Source: Ypsolopha sequella
Lineage: Eukaryota > Arthropoda > Insecta > Lepidoptera > Ypsolophidae
NCBI GenBank assembly: GCA_934047225.1
Contig: OW203983.1
Coordinates: forward strand, 40,358,310-40,422,309
Direction: 5' to 3'
DNA length: 64,000 nucleotides
A program made the position numbers and the translations under genes. Shown in pieces: positions 35,287-46,610 of the stretch; within the stretch, counting starts at the first letter, position 1; each line of letters starts with the position of its first letter. The notes beneath the pieces are model-generated. The model was given only the letters and a program-made list of their open reading frames with translations. It made no database searches and was not told where the DNA came from.

Positions 35287-35419
35287 ACCCTCAATAGCTA
35301 ACGTTTTGGCGGGGAGGCGACGCCACCCGTTAAAAGAAATAGCAACCCATATCATTTACGATTACGATTCTCGAGAATGTTTTAGTAGCTTAGACCCGGA
35401 GAAGTTAATGTCTGGTTAA
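35287..35419 (+). other. Weak coding-like stretch, unrecognised
   Basis: Frame reading APSIANVLAGRRRHPLKEIA then THIIYDYDSRECFSSLDPEK and a stop at 35417. Composition is protein-like, but I recognise no family and see no splice partners. Could be a transposon ORF end or a lone exon. Confidence 0.25.
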
Positions 35420-35504
35420 GTCTTTTTCGTGTGAGAGAGTAGAAACACAGAAATATTTAATACGTCTGTGTTTCAGCTTATTTTCATTCTTTTTCTTATT
35501 CTTG

Positions 35505-35680
35505 TTTGTACACAGAAAATAAACATTCACAAACATAATATAAACATATTTACATGTACAAGGGTAAACTTATCTCTAAAAAGAGATTTCTTCAAGTCTA
35601 CCTCTGGGGATAATAGGATATATAAAAGTAGACATACGTGTACACAGATTAAAGAATAAATAATAATTTATTAAAATATA
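35505..35680 (-). mobile_element. LINE 3' UTR fragment (AAATCTCTTTTTAGAGAT type)
   Basis: Contains CTTATCTCTAAAAAGAGATT then TCTTCAAG, the complement of the motif GGAAGAAATCTCTTTTTAGA found at 44105 and 59692. Confidence 0.6.
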
Positions 35681-36105
35681 ATAAACTACTATTAATATAA
35701 AATTAACCTACTGAATAATATACCTACACAAATATTTATATAACATACTAATAAATACATTATACATATATATTTAATAAAATAGACTATCTAAATAAAT
35801 ACCCAGGAAATAAAATGATAAAATACAAAATTAACCCAAGAATTCAATAACATACAAAAGTTACTTATGAAAGTGACAAAAGGTGCTTCTTCAGCCGTTA
35901 TTTCTCAGCTATAATAATTATTATGCGTGTTGTTTGTACGTAAAAGCGTGCGACTCGAGCTTTCGTGAAATTATTTTACAATTTTCCTTCCAAATACATG
36001 TATCCGTGGTTAGCTTATTAGAACATCTAATACGTTTAAGGCTAGACGGTACCTTTTTACCGTGATTTTGAGTCCTAGATGTTTACGTTTTACTGCTATT
36101 CTATA

Positions 36106-36366
36106 CAACGTGTAACAGAAAGGTGTAACCATATTTGAAAAGCTTATTCAGTCAATGGTATAGAACAACTTTTACTATGGAGCCAACCCTGAAATCTCAA
36201 AAAAAATCTGCCCTTCCATACATTACGGCCGAGCGGCATTGCATTTTTCTATGAAACAGTAAACATTTTTTTTCGAGATACATGTTTTGTTCCATTGTAA
36301 AAGTTGTTCTATACCATTGACTGAATAAGCTCTTCAAATATGGTTACACCTTTCTGTTACACGTTG
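36106..36366. mobile_element. MITE, family F copy 3 (complete)
   Basis: Ends CAACGTGTAACAGAAAGGTG and CACCTTTCTGTTACACGTTG, with about 77-bp arms reaching AACAACTTTTACTATGG and CCATTGTAAAAGTTGTT. TA (part of TATA) flanks both ends, consistent with a mariner-type target. Confidence 0.9.
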
Positions 36367-36722
36367 TATATCCTACAAAACATACCACAGATTTTGTAAA
36401 TATTTATAAACTACCACGGGGATAATATGTTTTCAAATTCAAGAAAGAAAAGTTGTAACTTAAGAAAAATCTGTGTGAAAATGGGGCGTATGGATTTTCG
36501 AGTATTTAGTTGTATTTTCTAGATAGTGTAGGTAGGGAGACAGATGAAGTATTTTTTTCATTTTTATTTTATTTCATGCATTAGCGTACCAAGAGACGAC
36601 AAATCTTTTTCTACTTATTGTTATTATTGAATTATGAATTGTTATGACATATTTACTTTTAAGTCATACTTAGAGTAAGTATATTATTATTATATAATGC
36701 TGTGTAAGTTAGGTATTATATA

Positions 36723-37115
36723 TTTTTCAATGCATGTGCTCGTAAAGGCCCACTTTTTATGCATCAAAACCGAACAAAAAGTCGATTATTTTGCCCTAGG
36801 GCTTTATTATTATTATTTTTTTTTATTTATTTACAATGGTTGGCTAACCTGCAGCCTTTCCTGTGTACCATAGATGTTATACTTTTTTTCTACTGTTTAA
36901 CGGCTCTGGATATAGTCTTTTTGAGCCAATTATAATTTTAAGCTCACAAGATTATATTTGTTTTCATTTCCTCACACTATGCATTGAAAAACGTAGTATG
37001 ATACACGGGCGTAAAAGCAATAAATTACTCGGTTACATTTAAAACACTCGCTACGCTCGTGTTTTAAATCGTCCTCGTAATTTATTCCTTTTCGCCCTAG
37101 TAGCATAAACTACTA
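36723..37115 (+). repeat. Interspersed repeat family G, copy 2
   Basis: Uninterrupted: TTTTCAATGCATGTGCTCGT, then TGCCCTAGGGC, GGTTGGCTAACCTGCAGCCT, GATACACGGGCG and TAGCATAAACTACTATT. Confidence 0.8.
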
Positions 37116-38165
37116 TTATAATACCACATAATTATGACCTGTAACTTACCGTTATTAATAAAATCTGTATCTGTATCTGTACGGCATCAAAATCTGACCC
37201 TCTTTGGTTCTAGTTTTTATACTCACTAAAGACTAACGAGTATCTTAGTCTAAAGCGGACAAAAAAGCTTACAGAATAAGGTTTCCGTTTTTGTACAAAA
37301 CGCACAGATCACAAGATTGCCGTCGCGTGAGTTAGACCCCTCATTGCACGGGCAACTATGAAACATTGTTAGTTGAATAGTTGCCAGTCACACAATGTAG
37401 CTTTTGTTAAACTTGAAATTTTGTAAGATATGTAGTGTTCATTTTATTACCTTCACCTCAATACTACCTATATTTGCAATGGTATTGTGGTGAAGAATTT
37501 CAAGTTTTGGCAAGATAAAACGAAAACTACTTAAATTCTTACAGTTGCTGTTGGTTTCTTTCCAACAGACCACAGAAACACCTTTACTTGCAACCAAAGA
37601 TGTTGGGTCTGTATTTTTTACTGACAACATCAAGAAACTATACAAAGGTAGGTGCGTACTAATGCTCTAGTTTAGAATATATGAATAAGAAATATATATA
37701 CTTGGGTTAATTTATGAAATTACTTGTTCGAAGTTATTTTCTTTAACTGTGTTCTAAACCTTCAACGAGCCCTTTGTCTTATTTGTATTTAATTAAGCTA
37801 CAGGTAGCCTTAACAAGTCATTGAGGCCTTCCCTGCCCCCCATAACAGGTAATATTCCAGTCCGTTGAGAGGTGCCTTACGGCTTTCAAGAGGCCTTGTT
37901 AAATTGGTGATTTAAAGTTGTCTTTCAAGGCGTCTTATTAATTTTGACTTTGTTGATCCCTTTCCAGTTTCTACGGAGCTACTTGGATGAGCGGTTTCTA
38001 TAAACAAAGCTTTAGGTAGGTTTGAAATTATCTGTAACATAGTTAAGATTACATGTTTTTATAGCGACATCCATCGTTTAGGATATTCTTAATATTTTAA
38101 AGTGCATTACAAACTTAACAAATAACTAGATTCAAATTTCCAAAAAAAAAACATGCAAAAATAGA
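37116..38165. other. Non-coding stretch with a (ATCTGT)n LINE-type tail
   Basis: AATAAAATCTGTATCTGTAT near 37157 is a LINE-type hexamer tail. The remainder shows no supported gene; a minus frame at 37439-37645 has no family resemblance. Confidence 0.35.
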
Positions 38166-38167
38166 TT

Positions 38168-38255
38168 CCTCAGTCCAGAATTCCAACTTGCGACCTCAAT
38201 GCTTACATGACAGGCGCGCTACCGATTGCGCCACCGAGATTCTTATCTGGACTGA
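38168..38255 (-). other. tRNA-like sequence, resembles tRNA-Thr(UGU), degenerate
   Basis: On the minus strand GGTGGCGCAATCGGTAGCGC is a good D-arm/A-box, followed by CCTGTCATGTAAGCATTGAG, an anticodon-like arm with TGT in the loop, and GGTCGCAAGTTGGAATTC, a decayed T-arm. The anticodon stem is broken. The ends AGTCCAG and CTGGACT pair. Likely a tRNA pseudogene or tRNA-derived repeat. Confidence 0.5.
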
Positions 38256-38785
38256 CGAATTTTCCACCATACCTGCACACTTTTTTGCAACTACTTGATA
38301 TACCAGCTTGTAATGCACATACTGAACGCTCACGAGGGTGCTATGTGAAATTCACGCCTTGTTCTAAGGAACAGATAACATTGTTATTTATTTTTGTTCA
38401 TGAAGACATACCTAACTCAAGGAACGTATAGGTACTTAAGAAAATCCGGTTGTGAAAGCCACTTGACTGACACCTCGTTGAAGCTATTTCTCTATTTCTG
38501 GTGACTTCAAAGAGAGGTATTAATAGTACATTGTTCACCGAGGGAAGAAAGGGGAACATTACCAACGAGGGTGTAGTTTGAGGCCCGAGGCGAAGCCAAG
38601 GGCCTCAATACACACGAGTTGGGAATCGCACTTTCTCCCGAGTGATACATAGTGCTTTATACTACACCTGCGAGGAAATAGTATCATTTTACTTTTAATC
38701 AAGATACCTACAATAAAAGAAACCGGCTGACTCGCGTGCGATTGTCACTTTTTATTTCCTTCTTATTTTATATTATGTGCAGGAA

Positions 38786-38872
38786 AAGCAAGTGGCCAGT
38801 ATCATTTTTCGAGTTTTATGTACGAGTTCGCAAAATAATACTGGCCACTTGGCCACTTGCTCATTCTTTATG
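38786..38872. repeat. Inverted repeat
   Basis: AGCAAGTGGCCAGTATCATT pairs with AATACTGGCCACTTGGCCAC plus TTGCT. Part of a larger non-coding repeat; GTGGCCAGTATCATTTT also occurs at 23319. Confidence 0.65.
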
Positions 38873-39550
38873 TTATTTAAAAAAAAAACAGCACGTTAAC
38901 AATGGATTTGCATATACTTTTTCTGCCCGCTCAAGCACGTTAACAATAAATTTTCATACACTTTTGCCGCCCGCATATTTGTATGACAGTAATGACGTAT
39001 TTTCTGCATCGTTTTCAACAAAGAAAAAAGGTACTTTCCGAGCAGGTGTAGTATAAAAAACATTAGGGTATTTTTCGAAAAGGCTTCACTTGAGGCTTCT
39101 ACACATAAATATTTTTTGTTGCGTATTCTTCGAGTCATTTAGAATTAAATAACTGTAGCTATAATTCATCCTTTCGTAAGCAATTAAGTAGGTATGAAAT
39201 AAACAAAACTTTAGTAAGTACCATTTTTGTATAATAGGTAAGTTTTTTCAGTATCACAACCCCTTAACACCACCTCGCAAGCTACTTTTTGCGTGACTTC
39301 GTTAATTGGTGTACCGTAGTTTATTGAACCCAAGAAACATTTGTAGCACTCTGTATGCCTTTTTATACATTTCTAAATAAAGATCGACGGAACCATTTCG
39401 CCTAAGTCATCAATCATTCTTATTCATCAAAACGCCTACAGCGGTTACCTCTAGTATATCGTTTTCTGTATTTTGTAAAGCATGATTCATGACGAGGCTC
39501 TTTCTATAGAAAGTAAACTTGACTTTGATGGTGGTTTTTTGGGTTCCGTA

Positions 39551-39979
39551 CCTTAAGGCGATACCAAAAACAATTGTATTTTTTTCGAATCCATTTACTC
39601 CACTATAACGTCATATACGTATTTAATTTTTGGGTTAATGCTTATTGTGTATTTGATTAAGATTCTCACTGAAGGAAAATGCGATTGGATGATTTTTTTT
39701 TCGATAGACTTTAATTCCGAAAAGACCTCTAAATTGTTTTATTTTTTCCTGTAATTCTGAAATCCTAACTAATTTCATTGTGAAATTGAATTCAAAATGT
39801 GGATATTATGTATTTGTAAAGTCTCCTTGAAAATATTTTTGACAAAATGGCTTAGTACATTTTATATTAATAAAAAAACGACTTTTTGCTGCTTTTCCAA
39901 GAATCCGTCCCACTGGCACTGAGGGCTTTTTCACATATGGAATAACAGGGACGCTAAATCTTTTACGTATCGCCTTAAA
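39551..39979. mobile_element. TTAA-flanked MITE, family D copy 2
   Basis: TTAAGGCGATACCAAA on the left, TTTACGTATCGCCTTAA on the right. Closely resembles 42481-42903 over its whole length (GAATCCATTTACTCCACTAT, TTGATTAAGATTCTCACTGA). Confidence 0.8.
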
Positions 39980-40372
39980 AGGAAAAATGGAACCCTTGTA
40001 ACATTGCTCTTAATAAGAGCTCTTATATATCCGTCCGTCACAGAGGTTTTTATCGAAAACTGTATTACTTAGGATTTTAAAATTTGATTTGATTTAAATA
40101 ACCCCGTTTCCAACGTGAAGATTTTTATTATTATTTATTTAAAAAGTTAAAAACAGTAATAAAATTATTTATTCGATTCTCAGAAATTAAAGTTAGCTTA
40201 ACGGCATGTCTCGTGACGTCATCTGACACGATTTCATACTAAAAGTGATAAATATCGCTATCCCTAACTTCAGTAATAATAAGAATTTTACAAAAATTCA
40301 AAATGTTTTGTGCTTTGCTCTAACTAATTAATCAGTTTGTTTCCAAGAAATATCCTCGCGCCTGGATGACGC

Positions 40373-40660
40373 TTCCGGTGATCAGCGGGTAACGCCACCA
40401 GCTTGCTGGGGACCCTCCGGTGATCGGCGGGTAACGCCACCAGCTTGCTGGGGACCCTCCGGTGATCGGCGGGTAACGCCACCAGCTTGCTGGGGACCCT
40501 CCGGTGATCGGCGGGTAACGCCACCAGCTTGCTGGGGACCCTCCGGTGATCGGCGGGTAACGCCACCAGCTTGCTGGGGACCCTCCGGTGATCGGCGGGT
40601 AACGCCACCAGCTTGCTGGGGACCCTCCGGTGATCGGCGGGTAACGGGTTGCTGGGGACC
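40373..40660. repeat. 42-bp GC-rich minisatellite, about 7 units
   Basis: Units of CTCCGGTGATCGGCGGGTAA followed by CGCCACCAGCTTGCTGGGGA and CC begin at 40373, 40415, 40457, 40499, 40541, 40583 and 40625. The first has two changes, the last is shortened to 36 bp, and the middle ones are identical. As 42 is divisible by three, the minus strand stays open as a 14-residue repeat (ALPADHRRVPSKLV), which I do not regard as a gene. Confidence 0.95.
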
Positions 40661-40803
40661 CTCCCCTGCGGTAGCGATAGATGTAATAATTTTAATTTAA
40701 TTTAGTTTATGAATAAATATAATTTTAGCTATATTAGCTTTTTATTTGTAGTTTTAAGCAATTATATGATAATAATTAAAAAAATAATAAACTTTATATT
40801 TTT

Positions 40804-40845
40804 TCGATATATTTCGGCCTCATCAGTGAGGCCGTCATCAGTCGA
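40804..40845 (-). ncRNA. Hammerhead-ribozyme-like motif, copy 1 (Penelope type)
   Basis: Minus strand: TCGA, core CTGATGA, one C, a 7-bp stem II (GGCCTCA, loop CTGA, TGAGGCC), core GAAA, then TATA and TCGA. The outer TCGA segments pair as stem I. ATAT after GAA is self-complementary and could form stem III between two units, placing cleavage after the UA before TCGA. This is the minimal, dimer-forming architecture reported for Penelope-like elements. Activity is inferred only. The extra C beside stem II is non-canonical. Confidence 0.55.
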
Positions 40846-41309
40846 GTGGTTGACAGGTAAAAATGATAAAAAAATATATATGAAAACAAGTTGGTACAGT
40901 CTGAAAAGGTTATGATAGGAACTATTTACATAAAAAAAAAATATCATATAATTTAATTTAGGCTATTTAACATTTTATTTTCTTTGTAGTTAGTATTTAT
41001 TTTAATTTTAGTATTATTTAAGTGTAAATAAAAATATACCTTTTATTAATCAGTTACTATAAAAATATACTAATATTTCACTACAGGAGACGTATCTATT
41101 GTGTGAGGTAAGTCTCAACAAGAGACTTGCTGAAAACCATAAATCACGCATCATTCGTATTCAGATCCCATACTGTGTCATGCTCCCTTTTGTCTCCAGC
41201 GACTTGGTGAACTGAGTGTGACATATATTTTCTTCTTCAGTGCTTTCTAGACGATTGTACGCCGGTTTCGTGATGTTATTTAAATGCTATTTTGGATTAA
41301 ATTAGATTG

Positions 41310-41424
41310 CGGGTGACGGCTGGAGGAGGATGACTGAGGACCGCCAAGAGTGGCGTCATGTGGGGGAAGCCAATGTCCAGCAGTGGACGAATACGGGCTG
41401 ATGGATGGATGGATGGATGGATTT
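41310..41424 (+). pseudogene. RTE-clade LINE 3' end with tetranucleotide tail
   Basis: The frame GWRRMTEDRQEWRHVGEANV then QQWTNTG and stop is the conserved RTE ORF2 C terminus. It is followed by (TGGA)n from 41400. The same family, reversed, is at 48222-48560. Confidence 0.75.
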
Positions 41425-41829
41425 GGATTAAAATAAATATAACATCGTAAGAACTAATGGTATCGGATGTAACATATTTTCAAGATTATTTACCTTAAAA
41501 TCAAAACCAGAAAACCCTAACATGATACTCCGTCCGTCTATCAGACAAGATTTTTCTATAAAAGTATATAAAGTAGGAATATGTAATTTGACGTAATGCT
41601 GGATTTTAGTGACGCGCACATAGTACATCGATAGTATATCGATAAGAAAAAAAATCAAGATTTAAATGGGATCAGTTTTGTCTATAGAACAATATCAGAC
41701 AAGTTTGTAGACTTTCTAGGCAAAAACGCATGATAACGTTTCTATTAATATCAGTTGCGAGTTTTGATATATCATAAATAACATTACTTTGTTATTATAA
41801 TTTTGTGAATTTGAAATAAACTAATAGCG

Positions 41830-41929
41830 AGCTAGAAGCCAGACATGTCCGGCCAGCGACCGCGGGCCAGATTGGTGGTGCTCGCTGGCCGGTCTTGGCC
41901 CGCGGCCCATAGTTTGGAGACCCCTGGTC
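41830..41929. mobile_element. hAT-type MITE end
   Basis: Ends GGCCCATAGTTTGGAGACCC CTG, the complement of the CAGGGGTCTCCAAAC end of many hAT MITEs. Inner CCGGCCAGCGACCGCGGGCC has a complementary partner GCTCGCTGGCCGG. Confidence 0.55.
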
Positions 41930-42480
41930 TAGAGTACTCTAGTTCGGGCACAGACATACTTACTGGAAACTTGTTTAATGTAACTTGTTTTTAAGTAATC
42001 ATGTACAACAAACTCTGTTTTAAGATAATTTGATTTAAATAAACTTATTATTATTAAAAGACAACTTAGAAGAACTAACGTTGTGTTTTAGTGAGAGGAC
42101 ATCCTACATTCTACATACTCGATTCTGATGAACATCGATATCTATATTTTTATATTACTTTTGAGGTTCTTTGTTATATTAGGTTTAAATAAAATATTAT
42201 ACGGGGTGTAAAAGCTAAGGCAATAATTCTCATCTCCAAAACTAGTGGAGTGAAAAATATGAAAAAAAAACATAGTAATATGTACTTACGTAAAGATTAC
42301 AGGAAAAATATAGCGGTTGAGAGATTCATGAAAACAAAATGACAAAATAAAATTTTCTGTTCCTGAACAACTGTCGAATTACGGATCCCTAGGTACGCGA
42401 GTCTGACTCGCACTTGACTGGTTTTATAATTTGAGGTACGGAACACTAAAGAAGCAATAAAATCGAAAAATGTATCCAAT

Positions 42481-42903
42481 TAAGGCGATACAAAAAAATG
42501 GGGTTTTTTCGAATCCATTTACTCCACTATAACGTCATCTAGGTATGTATTTCATTTTTGGGGAAATGTTTATTGAGTATTTGATTAAGATTCTCACTGA
42601 AGGAAAACGCGATGGGATGAAATTTTCTCTATAGAATTTAATTCCGAAAATACCTCTTGTTTTATTTTTTCCTGTAGTTCTAAAATCCTAACTAATTTCA
42701 TTGTGAAATTGCATTCAAAATGTGGATAATTTGTATTTGTAAAGTATACATGAAAATCTTTTTGACGAAATACTTTAGTACATTTTATATTAATAAAAAC
42801 CGAGTTTTTGCTACTTTTCCACGAATCCGTCCCACTCGCACTGAGGGTTTTTCCGCATATGGAGTAACAGGGACGCTAAAAATTTTACGTATCGCTTTAA
42901 GCC
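42481..42903. mobile_element. TTAA-flanked MITE, family D copy 3
   Basis: TTAAGGCGATACAAAA at the left and TTTACGTATCGCTTTAA at the right; interior as in 39551-39979. Confidence 0.8.
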
Positions 42904-43286
42904 GCCTCTGTTTCAACCTTGTGCGGATTTTTTCTTCTTTATCGTTTCAATGATTATTTTTAGGACTTTAAAATAATGGTGAAGCTGAAGCAATTTACAA
43001 ATTTTGTATTCTGTGTTACGTGGCGAGGGGGGCACAAAAACAGTAGCGCGTTGAACACAAACATTATAAAGAGAACTAAAAAAAAATTACTTCATCACGA
43101 ACATAGACAGAACTCTTCGTTTATATTTAATAAGTAAAATTAATATTAGACAAATTATTTTTTATTTCGGTTTTATATCTTTTATTTCGGTTATTTGGAC
43201 TCAAACTATTCAGACATTTCTTCTTTAGGCGGTTGTAAATGATCATAAGGGGAACTTTCATTGTGTGGCTCATTAAGCTAAAGCTG

Positions 43287-43760
43287 CTATGAAAGCTGAT
43301 CGAAGAAGATTTCTAGGGATATGACCTGTGTCATAGATTCTATTGACAGAGCCAATATAAAACCAGATCCATTGGCACCATTGGCTACAGCAGCAGCTTT
43401 TCCCGGGCGCATTGCCTCCATAGCATAGTCCAGTTCTCTGCGAAGGATGATAGGACCCGAAAGGTCTTCTCCGAAGTATACATAATCGGCTCGGTTATCT
43501 TTAAAATGTTCTTCTATGTATTCCTCCAACCTTTGCAATAGATCTTCAATAGCCAGTAATAGTCTTCCATCAGAGCTCACCACGTCATTTGGAATAGATG
43601 TTTTTCTTACTAGTGCTATTTCTTCTATTACTTTATGCAGTTGACCATGTTGGTGTGAGGCTTCAAGGTGTTATATATAACTGCACTGTCGCAAAAGAAA
43701 TGCCTCTTTAGCTTCTCCAATTTTATTTTGAAGGATTTTGTTTATGTCCTGATAGAGAAC
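43287..43760 (-). pseudogene. LINE RT N-terminal linker fragment
   Basis: Minus strand: KIGEAKEAFLLRQ, stop, LHKVIEEIALVRKTSIPNDV, then SSDGRLLLAIEDLLQRLEEY IEEHF and ILRRELDYAMEAMRPGKAAA. The block ED-x2-x-R-x2-EY-x-E-x-F followed by E-x-x-x-A-x-x-x-M-x-x-GKA is the linker that precedes the RT in several LINE clades. Stops and loss of the palm show a dead fragment. Confidence 0.65.
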
Positions 43761-43934
43761 AAGATCCTGTTTGTTGGCTCTTCTTTAACAAAATAAGTCC
43801 ATTATTATTTCTGTGAGACAATGACTGTTCTTGGTATTATCTCTGAAACCAAGTGTTCTATGGGCCACTTCTAATTGGGTATTGTTTAATAATTTATATT
43901 CATTAATTCATTTTGTTTCTTGGGTATTTATTCA

Positions 43935-43953
43935 TATATATATATATATATAA
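43935..43953. repeat. (TA)n microsatellite
   Basis: A run of about nine TA units. Confidence 0.8.
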
Positions 43954-44034
43954 ACATATATATTTATGTAGGTATATTATACAGTAGGTTAATTTTACAT
44001 TAATGGTCCTTTATTGTATTTAAAATAACTTATT

Positions 44035-44220
44035 ATTATTATATATTATTTTATCTATGTACACATATATATGTCTACTTTTATACATATAAATTATATA
44101 GACTGGAAGAAATCTCTTTATAGAGATAACTTTGTCTTTGTACATGTCAACTTGTTTATAGCATGTTTGTAAATGTTTATTTTCTGTGTACCAATAAGAA
44201 TAAATAATAAGAATATTTTG
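44035..44220 (+). mobile_element. LINE 3' UTR fragment
   Basis: GACTGGAAGAAATCTCTTTA then TAGAGATAACTTTG and GAATAAATAATAAGAATATT, related to 59690-59810 and (inverted) 35505-35680. Confidence 0.6.
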
Positions 44221-44530
44221 CAAATATCTCCAAAAATTGCCCCAAATAAAAATGCAAACTTAATTTAATTTGCAATTATGAACCAATAATCTCCAAAATC
44301 TCCATAATTTTCGCCGTCTTCTCAGTTGGCCGATTTTATCAATTCCTTAATTGTTTGTTATTGATAATAATCCTTATAAGCTTGTAACTATAGATCAATA
44401 AAATAAAATTGATATAAATAACTGTTGTAATAAGTTCTTGGCTGTTTTAAACTTCTTTTATTATTTAAAAAAGGAAAGTTTGTAATTTGTGTCAAAAAAT
44501 ACCTTTATTATTATATATTATATTAAGTAC

Positions 44531-44603
44531 AGTATAGCGTTTTAGGTGCTAACGTGTTTCTGAGGAGTCGTTAGAAACACGTTAGCACCTAAAACGCTAT
44601 ACT
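44531..44603. repeat. Perfect 31-bp-arm hairpin
   Basis: The left arm AGTATAGCGTTTTAGGTGCT then AACGTGTTTCT and its exact complement are separated by 11 bases (GAGGAGTCGTT). No mismatches seen. Confidence 0.9.
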
Positions 44604-45029
44604 CGCTATAGACCTTTCCAAAACAAAGATAGACCCTCGTGTATTGACATTATGTAATTATATGTGGTTCATAAGATAATGCTCAGAGTGGTTTGGAATT
44701 ATTATTGAAATGGATTCAATATAATATGTAGCCCCAATGTATCTCCTCCCGTCTTAATGCAACATGGCCCGTATTTGCGATACAGAATTTGTTTTGGGTT
44801 GACTGAGAGCAAATATGTGGGAGGTGCGTGTATAGATTTGTGCCGCTATATTGAAAAATCGTACTAAAACTAACAAAATATTTGCAATATTTTCCATTGG
44901 AAGCTGATGAATCCGTAGTAAAATGGAGGCGATAGAAAAATTGAAAGTTAAAAAGCAAAAAATTACATACGAATCCCAAAGAGGTAAACATAATCCTGAC
45001 ATCTGTTTAAGCGAATTTTATTTTTGTCA

Positions 45030-45430
45030 CTGTCACTCCAAGCGAAAAATCGCGCAGTGCGAGAGGGGCGGATTCAGGGCAAAAGGGAAAAAAGCTGATT
45101 TTATATTTTTATTAAAAAAAATAATAGCTAGCAAAGTTTCAAATATCAAATCTCTAGATATTGTTGAAATGTATATATGGTTATTTATTTATATTATATG
45201 GTTATCTGTATATGGTTCCTATTCGTAAAACAAGGAGAAAAAGTGTGTTTGAAGACCTCATTTCAACAATTATTTCTATGAAGGAAAATTTATCCAAACA
45301 TGTTTTCCAATTTCAAAACCCTAGATTATATAGTCAAAATGCATATACCAGAAATTTATTAAAATTTTCCGTGTATTTAATGAAATACACAGAAAAGAAA
45401 CACCCGTGTTTTTTTCGCATATCGCCCTAA
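45030..45430 (-). mobile_element. MITE family D-related element (inverted relative to 61080-61465)
   Basis: TGTCACTCCAAGCGAAAAAT, CGCGCAGTGCGAGAGGGGCG, later GAAGACCTCATTTCAACAAT and CATATCGCCCTAA. The reverse complement matches 61080-61465 in order. A shorter relative is at 27240-27320. Confidence 0.65.
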
Positions 45431-45651
45431 CATATTCATTTGTGCATTTTTCAACGACCAGAATTTCAAGAAGCCCGCCTACGGCTCGGCTCGACTATGA
45501 ACAGAAAATAAGCAAAATTACTACCATTAGTGGACTCCTCGTCATCGTACCCATTCATCGGCCGTTCCACTGAGTTACAGCTTGGGACATGACTCGCCGT
45601 GTAATTTGATGGTACGTACGAGTGTCACCTTTGTGTATGTGTGTGAGACTA

Positions 45652-46321
45652 AGGGGTCATCTCGGCCACATAAAACTCGGACGCGTGTCCGAGTTGACAC
45701 TTTTCGATTAAATCAATTTTATTGGGGGTCAACTCGGCCTCACATACAAAGTACAGTCAATCTAAGAAAGGATTGGATCCAAATACCTACTATAAAACTT
45801 CGAATAAAACTATAAAAAAAATTAAAAGCAATATAGAGATATTAAAGCCGATTCCGAAGGCTTTAATTTTAGTTTTAGTGCTGTCAAAACTAAATTTTCT
45901 TCAATACAAAATAGTCCTTAAGAGTAAAGATTAGAAGCTAAATTTCTTTCGAAAATTTTAAGCTTTGACAGCACTAAAACTAAAATTAAAGCCTTCAGAA
46001 TTGGCTTTAATAAGTGCCATATGCTTGAAACTCTGTTATACCTATTGGTGATTAGATTAATTACAGTTAGGTATAAGTATTAGTTAATATTTTTGTGTAT
46101 ACCTGTTTAAATATTGATATTTTGTTTTTATTTTGAAGCCACGTAGTTATTTGTCTTAAGAATTTAAATCATATTACATTTTCTAAGGACTTCTTGTGTT
46201 GACTGTACATAACTACCTCAAACTTTCACTGTCTGCCGAGTTGACCCCCAATAAAATTTATTTAATCGAAAGGTGTCAACTCGGACACGCGTCCGAGTTT
46301 TATGTGGCTGAGATGACCCCT
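45652..46321. mobile_element. MITE with about 85-bp inverted ends, host of a nested MITE
   Basis: Left AGGGGTCATCTCGGCCACAT, AAAACTCGGACGCGTGTCCG, AATTTTATTGGGGGTCAACT; the right arm is its close complement. TA flanks both ends (45650-45651 and 46322-46323). A family C MITE lies inside at 45842-46010. Confidence 0.88.
45842..46010. mobile_element. MITE, family C copy 2 (nested)
   Basis: TTAAAGCCGATTCCGAAGGC to GCCTTCAGAATTGGCTTTAA, arms on AATTTTAGTTTTAGTGCTGT. Matches 16276-16440. Confidence 0.85.
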
Positions 46322-46610
46322 TAGTCGTGTGTGAGCGGTGTTACCCCACCAACCATTTTATGATTTTACCCACCTTTTTGAAGATTTCTAACTTTCCTCA
46401 AACTCCCCTAGAGGGCAGCTTGCCTTGCAATGCTATATTTACGAGTATAAGTAGTGTATACAAGTAAAAGGAACATAATGTTTTAGGAAAGAAAGAAGTT
46501 TGCAAAATGGTAAATTAATATTTTTTGGGGTTCCAGTAGGTACTGTAGAATTTATGCAAATCTATTTTAATAATTAAATTTATTATTAAAACAATTAAAA
46601 AAATTATAAC

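Noticed and set aside
40324..40608. Minus-strand open frame of 94 codons with a 14-residue repeat
   Set aside because: It is the minisatellite read in one phase; period divisible by three keeps it open. No start context, introns or homologous protein style.
40373..40660. Possible CRISPR array
   Set aside because: Units abut with no unique spacers, and this is a eukaryotic genome.
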